Positions 5,071-11,667 of a stretch of DNA of 11,667 nt are shown piece by piece; positions within the stretch are counted from its first letter, which is position 1; each line of letters opens with the position of its first letter. The notes beneath the pieces were generated by a model that was given only the letters and a program-made list of their open reading frames with translations, had not been told where the DNA came from and did no database searches. Source of the DNA: Gammaproteobacteria bacterium (lineage in GTDB: Bacteria; Pseudomonadota; Gammaproteobacteria; SZUA-152); assembly GCA_030599435.1 (NCBI GenBank), contig JAUVNZ010000028.1, forward strand, positions 1-11,667. The letters run 5' to 3'. Made by a program: the position numbers and the translations under genes.

Positions 5071-8000
5071 ATGCAATGCGAACAATGTGGATTTGAAAAC
5101 CCCAAAGGAATGAAGTTCTGCGGCCAATGTGCCGCATCACTTAATCGCTCGTGTCCCAATTGTGGATCAAACAATCCTGCTAACTTCGAATTTTGTGGGC
5201 AATGTGGCCATAATCTCGCAACCATACAATCAGCAAACAATGTAAATCCCGAAGTCGAAGATAAAAACAAGCCAGACTCTTTGAAAACGTCACGGCAAGA
5301 AGATGCCGAGCGGCGTCAGTTAACTGTATTGTTTTGTGACATTGTTGGTTCATCAGCACTATCTGCAAACATCGACCCAGAAGACTTGCGTGACATTATG
5401 CGAGATTATCGTGCCACCTGTAATGAAGTTGTAGCACGTTATGACGGTCACGTTGCCCAGCATCTTGGTGATGGCATCCTGGTTTACTTTGGTTACCCAC
5501 ACGCTCATGAAGATGATGCCCGCCGCGCAGTCCACGCAGCACTGGAAATTATAGAACGCATCACACAATTTAATTTCCCGTTAGAAAATAGCGAAGACAT
5601 TCAATTAGCAGTTCGTACAGGGATACACACAGGCCTTGTTGTGATCGGTCAGATTGGTGGAGGAGATAAACGCGCACTAGCGCTGGGCGAAACACCTAAT
5701 ATAGCTGCCCGAATTCAGGATCATGCCCGCGCAAATACATTAATCATTAGCGCAGCCACTCATAGACTCATCGGGGAAGGTTTTGATAGCAACTCACTTG
5801 GCAATCATTCACTCAAAGGATTTTCTCAATCCCTTGAACTTTTTCATGTCCTCAAGGCACGCGACCAACACAACAGGCTGGAGATAGCCCGAACATTGAG
5901 CAACACTGCCCTGGTAGGTCGAGACCAGGAAACCCGCTTGCTGTTAGAAAAATTACAACAAGCTCAGAAAGGCATCGGCCAGATAGTGCTACTGAACGGA
6001 GAGCCCGGGCTAGGTAAAACTCGCATGGTGCAATTGGTATGTGAAAACATTCCTGCAGATCAATATACCCTGCTTGAATGTGCTGGCACGCCCTACTTTC
6101 AAAACAGCTTCCTATTTCCCGTTATCGAAATGGTAAGTCGCTCAATTGGCATAGATGTTGGTGCATCTGATACTGACAACCTTTCACGGATAGAACAGAC
6201 AGTATCTTCATTGGGAATGGATCCAGAAGTGGCGATAACAGCGCTGGCGGACTTACTATCAATACCTGTAACAAATAATGCTAAAACAATTAAGGAATCC
6301 ACACCTCAACAGAAAAAACAGTTAATCCTGGATATACTGGTAGAAACATTCCAATCCATGGCACGACAACGCCTCGTGTTACTTATTATAGAAGATCTAC
6401 AGTGGCTAGACCCTTCCACCCTGGAACTATTATCTCATCTAGTCAGCCAGCCTGGATTAAGTAATATTTTTTCCCTGTTTACTTTTCGCAGTGAATTCCA
6501 CCCGCCATGGCAAACACAGGCTAACCTGACAACGATTACCCTTAACCATTTAACACAGAAACAATCGGGGAAATTAATAAGTCAGCTCTGTCACCAAAAG
6601 ACTCTACCCACTGACGTTTTTTCAGAAATCATTAACAAAACTGACGGCATACCCGTCTTCGTAGAAGAGCTCACCAAAACTGTTTTACGTTCAGAACTGT
6701 TAATTGAGAAAGAGACCCATTACGAACTTAACAAACCCATGAAACAACTGGGAATCCCATCCACCTTACAAGACTCTTTAATGTCAAGGCTGGATAGTCT
6801 TGGGGAAGATAAGGAACTGGCCCAATTGTGTTCCATCTTTGGACGAGAATTTGAGTATAAATTACTTGGCGCATTATCGACTCGTGATAATAAAAACCTA
6901 CGAACTAGTTTGAACCGACTAATTAATGCAGAACTATTATTCCAACGTAGCGCCCCTCCTGAATCACAATATAGTTTCCGTCACGCCTTACTACGTGAAA
7001 CTGCCTACCAATCATTACTTAAGCGTACTCGTCAGAAATTTCACCAGCGTGTCGCAAGATTACTAAAAGAAGATTTTCCCGGTATTGTGGCCGATAACCC
7101 TGAACTAATGGCCCACCATTGTACCGAAGCTGGTAATTTCAAAGAGTCACTTGATTATTGGTTAGAATCTGGTCGTCGCGCGATTCATCGCTCTGCTAAT
7201 TTAGAAGCGCTCACACTCTTATCAAATGGGCTTTTGATATTAAATAAACTTCCGGATACGGCAAAGCGACAAACAATTGAGCTTGAGTTTCAAATAGCAC
7301 TAGGACTTGCGACGATCATGTGCAAAGGTTACGCCGCCCAAGAGGTGAAAAATGCCTACGCACGAGCAAAAGAACTTTGCAATAACATCACTGATGTTGG
7401 CGCTGTCTTTCCCGTCTTATGTGGTCTTTGGGAGTTTCATATCGTAAGCGCAGAACATGACACTGCACTCAAGATTGCTATAGAACTAAAAAAACAGGCC
7501 GCCCATCTAAAAACAGCTGGCCATAACGTAGAAATTGAAAGAATTATGGGTACAAGCCATTTCTGGCGAGGACAACTTACTGAAGCATTGCGCCATTTTG
7601 AACTACATGAACAATCTTTACATACAAACAACATATCAAATAAAAAACAGGTATCACATTGTCAGGACGCAAGAGTGGCTACTCTTGCTAATGCCGCCTG
7701 TACCCTGTGGTTGCTTGGCTTCCCAGATCGAGCCCTGGAAAGGGCTGAACAGGCATTGACTCTGGCTAAACAATTAGCTCATCCATTCAGCCAGGCCTAT
7801 GCACTTCAATTTCTCACATCCGTTCATCAATTACGTGGGGATCAGAAATCAACTAGCAAATACGCTGAGGCACAAATCATTTTAAGCAATACATATGGCT
7901 TTCCTTTCTGGAAAGCTATTGGAGTCATGATGCATTCATGGGCAAATACTGATGAAAATTCTGCTGAAATCGCCTGTGAAATTTTCCAGGAGGGTTTGAA

Positions 8001-8472
8001 AGAATACGAAGCATTCGGTAATAAACTGGCGCGTTCATATTTTCATTCCCTGCAAGCTGATTTGCAACGTAAAGCAGGATTGATTAGTGAAGCAAGAAAA
8101 ACGATTGATACAGCGCTCAATGAAACTAAAACTTCGGGTGAACAATATTTCACTGCAGAACTGCTACGCCTTAAAGGTGAATTAATATCAACAACACTGG
8201 GAACAAAGGATCTATCATCTGCTGAATCAATTCTTAATAAAGCTCTGGAATATTCGAGCGATCAAAGAGCTAATTCTCTATCTTTAAGGATATCGATAAG
8301 TATTTACAACCTACAAGAAAAACAAAAAGGAAACTTACATGGGATGGGCTCGGTACGATCAATTCTCAGCGCATGTTTAGATAACATCCAAGAAGGTAAC
8401 GATACTAATGATTTAATTAGAGCTCAAAATCTCCTTCAAAACCATAAACCCAACTCAGCTTACTCTAATTAA
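5071..8472 (+). CDS. Zinc-ribbon class III nucleotidyl cyclase / STAND-like AAA ATPase / TPR fusion
   Basis: This 1133-residue multidomain signalling protein has no signal peptide or membrane segment, so it is probably cytoplasmic. Two zinc ribbons open it: C3-C6-C17-C20 and C28-C31-C42-C45. A class III adenylate/guanylate cyclase domain follows (about 83-262) with metal aspartates D90 (LFCDIVGSS) and D134 (LGDGILVYFG) and the N210...R214 pair in ETPNIAARIQ, so catalysis looks possible. The positions that set base specificity are not the mammalian Lys/Asp pair: by alignment of motifs, Q130 and L203 occupy them. Next is an AAA_16/STAND-like ATPase with Walker A GEPGLGKT (310-317), Walker B VLLIIED (436-442), and the family motifs GIPVFVEEL and SFRHALLRETAY. 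The rest (about 680-1130) is helical TPR-like sequence. This architecture is widespread; the ATPase/TPR part presumably senses a ligand or partner, but its signal is unknown. The start ATG directly precedes the first zinc-ribbon cysteine. Confidence 0.93.
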   Translation: MQCEQCGFENPKGMKFCGQCAASLNRSCPNCGSNNPANFEFCGQCGHNLATIQSANNVNPEVEDKNKPDSLKTSRQEDAERRQLTVLFCDIVGSSALSANIDPEDLRDIMRDYRATCNEVVARYDGHVAQHLGDGILVYFGYPHAHEDDARRAVHAALEIIERITQFNFPLENSEDIQLAVRTGIHTGLVVIGQIGGGDKRALALGETPNIAARIQDHARANTLIISAATHRLIGEGFDSNSLGNHSLKGFSQSLELFHVLKARDQHNRLEIARTLSNTALVGRDQETRLLLEKLQQAQKGIGQIVLLNGEPGLGKTRMVQLVCENIPADQYTLLECAGTPYFQNSFLFPVIEMVSRSIGIDVGASDTDNLSRIEQTVSSLGMDPEVAITALADLLSIPVTNNAKTIKESTPQQKKQLILDILVETFQSMARQRLVLLIIEDLQWLDPSTLELLSHLVSQPGLSNIFSLFTFRSEFHPPWQTQANLTTITLNHLTQKQSGKLISQLCHQKTLPTDVFSEIINKTDGIPVFVEELTKTVLRSELLIEKETHYELNKPMKQLGIPSTLQDSLMSRLDSLGEDKELAQLCSIFGREFEYKLLGALSTRDNKNLRTSLNRLINAELLFQRSAPPESQYSFRHALLRETAYQSLLKRTRQKFHQRVARLLKEDFPGIVADNPELMAHHCTEAGNFKESLDYWLESGRRAIHRSANLEALTLLSNGLLILNKLPDTAKRQTIELEFQIALGLATIMCKGYAAQEVKNAYARAKELCNNITDVGAVFPVLCGLWEFHIVSAEHDTALKIAIELKKQAAHLKTAGHNVEIERIMGTSHFWRGQLTEALRHFELHEQSLHTNNISNKKQVSHCQDARVATLANAACTLWLLGFPDRALERAEQALTLAKQLAHPFSQAYALQFLTSVHQLRGDQKSTSKYAEAQIILSNTYGFPFWKAIGVMMHSWANTDENSAEIACEIFQEGLKEYEAFGNKLARSYFHSLQADLQRKAGLISEARKTIDTALNETKTSGEQYFTAELLRLKGELISTTLGTKDLSSAESILNKALEYSSDQRANSLSLRISISIYNLQEKQKGNLHGMGSVRSILSACLDNIQEGNDTNDLIRAQNLLQNHKPNSAYSN

Positions 8473-8879
8473 GTGTAGTGAAATAAGTATATCCATCAGT
8501 AATTTGTAGTTTCTGCATAAAAACCAACGAAAAACCTGCATGAGCATTGCTTTGCCAGCTTTCTGTCGCCCAAATAATCAAGTTAACTAAGTAATGGATT
8601 TTGTTGGTTATTTTTATATTCTAAATATTTCTTATCGTAAAGAGGTATATACAATCACGTTTATAGATAAAGAATCGTTTTTGACTCTCAAAATGATCCC
8701 TTAAAATACAGATATGTTAAAGCAGTAGAGCGATTTGGACGCTAAGTAGCCATATCCGGTTGTATTTTCTTGCCAATTTTTAAGGTTATTACTTCCACTT
8801 AAAAAGTAAATAAAACAATGATAGCTGGGAATTTTTTTGGTTCGTAACGTAAAGGAAAATATACGAAAGAAAAAATACC
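8473..8879. other. AT-rich 407-bp intergenic region, no gene seen
   Basis: The region lies between two plus-strand genes. I find no terminator, tRNA or riboswitch that I can defend. A possible plus-strand promoter is present at 8681-8709. A 36-codon frame (8594-8704) lacks a ribosome binding site. A 6-bp inverted repeat, ttcgta (8841-8846) with tacgaa (8862-8867), brackets an AAAGGA (8851-8856) that is too far from the ATG at 8880 to act as its ribosome binding site in linear form. The length suggests that the TPR gene has its own promoter. Confidence 0.6.
8681..8709 (+). promoter_or_regulatory. Possible sigma-70 promoter for the TPR protein gene
   Basis: TTGACT (8681-8686, 5/6 to the -35 consensus) is followed after 15 bp by TAAAAT (8702-8707, 5/6), or after 17 bp by the poorer AAATAC (8704-8709). 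Neither combination is ideal, and the region is AT-rich. The leader would be about 165 nt. Confidence 0.3.
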
Positions 8880-10109
8880 ATGAACACTCTAGCCAAACGA
8901 ATCACTATCGTTTTAATGATATCACTGCTCCCTGTAAGCAATGGTTTAGCAGCTTACAATCAACCTTCTAATCTACAAGCCCCTGCACAACCACCTCTTT
9001 TAAACTCCTTGTATGAAACTACTGAGTTAGCGGAATTGTTGTGGGCCGAACAATCAACCCGTTTCGTTGAACAATATGATACAGGGGATTTCACCAGTGC
9101 GCATGCTACCGCAATTAGTGCCCACCAATTCGCCAAAAACTATTTTGGTGAAAATAATATAAACACTGCGGACACCTTACTTAAACTAGGAATAATCAAC
9201 CAATCTTTAGAGAATTTTACTGCTGCAAAAGATTTTCTGATAGGTGCGCTAGTTATTCTTGAAAATAACCTGAGTCCTGATCATCCAGATATCGCTATTA
9301 CACTCACTAATTTGGGTAATGTATATTTTGACCTCAAAGATTATTCTGCATCTGAAAACTATCACAAGAAATCTTTGCAAATCCGAATAAATGCCTTTGG
9401 ATCTGATGATTCTTCAGTAGCACAGTCTACCTATAATCTGGCAGTTCTTTACGAGCGCACAAATAATTACCAAAAAGCTGAGGAGTATTATCGTAAAGCT
9501 ATCGGTATGTGGACACGGAATTTCGGCCCTCTTCACCCATATATTGGCAAAACACTGAGCAATCTTGCTAATACCTATGTTGCGCAATCTAAACTTTTAG
9601 ATGCTATACGCATTCAGCAACGTGCTGTTGCTTTTAAAAAAGCAACACTGGGAATCGAACACAAGGAAGTCGCCCAGGCATTAATTGAGCTTGGCACACT
9701 TTATGCTGGACAAGGACAATATGATATTGCTGGTGGAACCTATAAAGAAGCTTTGAATATTGCAGAAAACTTACTTAACCCAATCGATCCTCAGCTAGCG
9801 TTACTTATGTACACACTGGCAAATGTATACCATTTACAGGCTCGCATGGAGGAACCTGGTGATAGTTTTGCCAGCAATGAAGTTCTTTCTGACATTATTG
9901 CTGCAGATAGTGAATTACAAACAACATTACTTGTGAGACAGGCTGTGCCACTGTATGAACGTGCTGCAGAAATCTTAGACACAGACCACATAAAAGAAAA
10001 CCAATCAGCCTTACAGGTTGTCCTTTCGGAACTTGCGATGCTTTATAAATCTATTGGCGAAAATGACAAAGCAACCGCTACTGAATCAAGAATCAACCTG
10101 ACCCATTAA
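8880..10109 (+). CDS. Exported tetratricopeptide (kinesin-light-chain-like) repeat protein
   Basis: This 409-residue protein has a Sec signal peptide (basic K6/R7, then a hydrophobic core ITIVLMISLLPVS; cleavage likely near A24/A25), so it is predicted periplasmic or envelope-associated. The mature part is mostly TPRs of the 42-residue kinesin-light-chain type. Equivalent helices start near residues 97, 139, 181, 223, 265 and 307 at exact 42-residue spacing, for example TLTNLGNVYFDLKDY and STYNLAVLYERTNNY. A degenerate last repeat lies near 376-405, after an acidic, irregular insert (about 322-370). TPR superhelices bind protein partners; no catalytic motif is seen. Only a weak GAAAG precedes the ATG. 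It follows the cyclase gene on the same strand, but the 407-bp gap argues against tight co-transcription. Binding partner and role are unknown. Confidence 0.85.
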   Translation: MNTLAKRITIVLMISLLPVSNGLAAYNQPSNLQAPAQPPLLNSLYETTELAELLWAEQSTRFVEQYDTGDFTSAHATAISAHQFAKNYFGENNINTADTLLKLGIINQSLENFTAAKDFLIGALVILENNLSPDHPDIAITLTNLGNVYFDLKDYSASENYHKKSLQIRINAFGSDDSSVAQSTYNLAVLYERTNNYQKAEEYYRKAIGMWTRNFGPLHPYIGKTLSNLANTYVAQSKLLDAIRIQQRAVAFKKATLGIEHKEVAQALIELGTLYAGQGQYDIAGGTYKEALNIAENLLNPIDPQLALLMYTLANVYHLQARMEEPGDSFASNEVLSDIIAADSELQTTLLVRQAVPLYERAAEILDTDHIKENQSALQVVLSELAMLYKSIGENDKATATESRINLTH

Positions 10110-10230
10110 AACCAGCCAGGTTACTGAGAATACCGTACCCAGCGTATATTTTTCACCATTCTGTTTTCCCATAGTAATTAATGACTGCAGCAAGCTATAC
10201 TGATTCCAATGCACCATGTAATGGAAAATT

Positions 10231-10602
10231 ATGACTTATAATGGCACGCTACGAGCGACCAACCATACTGGTCTACGCGCAACAGAATTACGTGCAGCGG
10301 AACCTTTGTGGAACCACGTCCCTACCAGCGACAATGATGGCCAGCGTTTAAGTGATTTTATGATGCTTATTCCAAAACTCCGAGAACAACCACAGTCTCA
10401 TATCCAGCACGTACTTAAACAGATCGAGGAAGTTCTTGAGTTTTACAAGCATGCTGTAGTTTTTGCTGATTTGAATTTACGGCTTAATGTACTATGGGTA
10501 AGCGTTAAACCTGTACCGGGTATCTGCCTCGAGCTACCGGCCGCGATTCTGGATCGTGTACCCGAAGCAAGACTGGTTGGCCAACCTCCCAGACACAGTT
10601 AG
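10231..10602 (+). CDS. Conserved-looking hypothetical protein, 123 aa
   Basis: I do not recognise this protein. It is 123 residues long, with no signal peptide and no membrane segment. The N-terminus contains three imperfect repeats of LRAT/LRAA (7-10, 15-18, 20-23). The middle (about 40-75) is helical, with FMMLIPKL and a Q/E-rich HVLKQIEEVLEF amphipathic stretch. The C-terminal half (76-117) reads as beta strands (VVFADLNLRLNVLWVSVK) followed by a helix (ELPAAILDRV), giving a plausible small alpha/beta domain. GGA seven bases before the ATG is an acceptable ribosome binding site, and TATACT (10196-10201) could be its -10, although no good -35 accompanies it. It converges on metZ, 52 bp apart. 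The coding call rests on length, codon pattern and the protein-like C-terminal half. Confidence 0.65.
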   Translation: MTYNGTLRATNHTGLRATELRAAEPLWNHVPTSDNDGQRLSDFMMLIPKLREQPQSHIQHVLKQIEEVLEFYKHAVVFADLNLRLNVLWVSVKPVPGICLELPAAILDRVPEARLVGQPPRHS

Positions 10603-10623
10603 CTTAAAATTTACTTAAAACTG

Positions 10624-10643
10624 CACTTATTACTTTATAAGTG
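10624..10643. terminator. Possible weak hairpin terminator between convergent genes
   Basis: Perfect 7-bp arms cacttat (10624-10630) and ataagtg (10637-10643) enclose a 6-nt loop, between the hypothetical protein stop and the metZ stop. On the minus strand the hairpin is followed by cagttttaag, a short U-rich tail, so it could end metZ. The stem is AT-rich and therefore weak. Confidence 0.35.
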
Positions 10644-10654
10644 GCCAACAATAA

Positions 10655-11667
10655 TCAAAGACTACTAAGCCCTTGCTCTAGATCAGCCTGAATATCAGCG
10701 ATATCTTCCAGACCTACTGCAACTCGAACCAATCCATCGGTAATTTTTGCTTCTAAGCGAGCCTCAGGATCTACACGGCCGTGGGTTGTTGTTGCTGGAT
10801 GAGTAATCGTCGATTTTGTATCTCCAAGATTTGCAGTTATAGAAATCAGCTGCGTATTATCGATCACTTTCCAGGCCGCTTCTTGCCCGCCCTTAACTTC
10901 AAAAGACAGCACCCCACCAAAACCACTCTGTTGCAGGGATGCCAGTTCGTGTTGCGGATGTGATTTAAGACCTGGATAATTTACCAGAGCAACAGCAGCC
11001 TGCGCCTGCAACCATTCAGCAAGAATTTGTGCGCGATGACTATGCGCCTCCATTCTAAGGCTTAGTGTCTCCAGCCCCTTCAGGAAAACCCAGGCGTTAA
11101 ATGGACTCATACTAGGCCCACCGGTTCTAACGACCCCGTATATATCACCTCCCACAAGTTCTTCGCTACCCACAACGGCACCACCGATACAACGGCCCTG
11201 GCCATCAAGGTATTTAGTTGCCGAATGAATAACAATGTCTGCACCAAGCGCCAGCGGTTGCTGCAAAGCAGGCGTACAGAAACAGTTATCCACTACAAGC
11301 AAACAATTATTCGCATGGGCTAACTTTGCCAGCGCCTGAATATCTGCAATTTCCGTCACTGGGTTTGAAGGCGTTTCCAGAAACAGTAATTTTGTTTCTG
11401 GCCTGATAGCCTCCTCCCATGCTGACAAATCTGTGAGGGGCACAAATGTGGTGTCAACACCAAAACGTGCCAGTGTGTTGTTAAACAGAACCACTGTGGT
11501 GCCAAAAATAGCACGCGATGACACAATATGGTCACCCGCCTTTAGCAAACCCAGACAAGTAGCTAAAATCGCACCCATACCTGATGACGTAGCGACACAA
11601 CGTTCACCGCCTTCCAGTGCTGCCAGTCTTTGTTCGAATGTACGCACAGTAGGATTGGTAAATCGCG
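10655..11667 (-). CDS. metZ: O-succinylhomoserine sulfhydrylase MetZ, 5'-truncated by window edge
   Basis: MetZ is a PLP enzyme of the Cys/Met metabolism family that makes homocysteine from O-succinylhomoserine and sulfide, the direct-sulfhydrylation route to methionine, in the cytoplasm. The frame runs off the right edge. The first possible start inside (GTG at 11645-11647) is the valine of a conserved RFTNPTVRTFEQRLAALEG-type stretch, so it is internal and about 60-70 N-terminal residues lie outside. Counting that valine as 1, the PLP lysine is K145 in HSATKYLDGQGR and the pyridine-contacting aspartate is D120 in LVVDNCF. TKYLDGQGR is characteristic of MetZ, whereas MetB usually has TKYLNGH. 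ETPSNP (91-96) is also present. The C-terminus is complete and conserved (SITANLGDTKSTITHPATTTH, cited only as the segment near 270-290). Cystathionine gamma-synthase is the main alternative and is less likely. Confidence 0.93.
   Translation of the reverse strand, partial: RFTNPTVRTFEQRLAALEGGERCVATSSGMGAILATCLGLLKAGDHIVSSRAIFGTTVVLFNNTLARFGVDTTFVPLTDLSAWEEAIRPETKLLFLETPSNPVTEIADIQALAKLAHANNCLLVVDNCFCTPALQQPLALGADIVIHSATKYLDGQGRCIGGAVVGSEELVGGDIYGVVRTGGPSMSPFNAWVFLKGLETLSLRMEAHSHRAQILAEWLQAQAAVALVNYPGLKSHPQHELASLQQSGFGGVLSFEVKGGQEAAWKVIDNTQLISITANLGDTKSTITHPATTTHGRVDPEARLEAKITDGLVRVAVGLEDIADIQADLEQGLSSL

Noticed and set aside
8594..8704. A 36-codon frame in the AT-rich gap before the TPR gene.
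   Set aside because: There is no Shine-Dalgarno sequence before the ATG and the composition is that of the surrounding AT-rich DNA.
5071..10109. The cyclase/STAND gene plus TPR gene as a novel anti-phage defence system.
   Set aside because: STAND-like and TPR domains occur in defence proteins, but this architecture is a common signalling family, no effector domain is seen, and there is no mobile-element or defence-island context.
11645..11667. GTG at 11645-11647 as the start of MetZ.
   Set aside because: The codons beyond it read R-F-T-N-P-T in frame, a conserved internal MetZ segment, so the gene continues past the edge.

Overview
The window looks like a chromosomal segment of a gammaproteobacterium with moderate, roughly 40-45% GC by eye. 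The assignment rests on the type IB GTP cyclohydrolase (FolE2), a MetZ-type O-succinylhomoserine sulfhydrylase, a TIGR02281-like retropepsin protease, a MOFRL-type glycerate 2-kinase and a perfect CRP/Vfr-type palindrome. I cannot name a genus. I see no insertion sequence, integrase, CRISPR array, tRNA or rRNA. Most genes belong to well-known families, and I found no convincing multi-gene novel system.

Layout. 1-617 (+) is the 3' part of folE2. It converges on a secreted DsrE-like protein (715-1488, -), and a compact hairpin usable in both directions separates them (651-675). An AT-rich 450-bp gap (1489-1940) holds a candidate minus-strand promoter and a tandem 13-bp repeat. A membrane-anchored or exported retropepsin-like protease (1941-2672, -) and a class I glutamine amidotransferase (2662-3366, +) diverge with overlapping 5' ends. 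Next, on the minus strand, come an overlooked 50-codon gene for a small hydrophobic peptide with a Gln/Ser/Thr/Ala tail (3399-3551), a perfect CRP box (3678-3693) and a glycerate 2-kinase that apparently starts with TTG (3718-4983).

An 87-bp intergenic region containing an inverted repeat separates the kinase from a divergent 1133-residue signalling protein (5071-8472, +). That protein combines two zinc ribbons, a class III nucleotidyl cyclase domain, a STAND-like AAA ATPase and a long TPR-like tail. After a 407-bp AT-rich gap comes an exported TPR protein with exact 42-residue repeat spacing (8880-10109, +), then a short protein I do not recognise (10231-10602, +), which converges on the 5'-truncated metZ (10655-11667, -).

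How they fit together. Most genes look like independent housekeeping units: folate/queuosine precursor synthesis, glycerate phosphorylation and methionine synthesis. The one regulatory theme worth testing is cyclic nucleotide signalling. A cyclase gene lies about 1.4 kb from a consensus cAMP-receptor site upstream of the small peptide gene, although CRP sites normally act globally, so the proximity may be chance.
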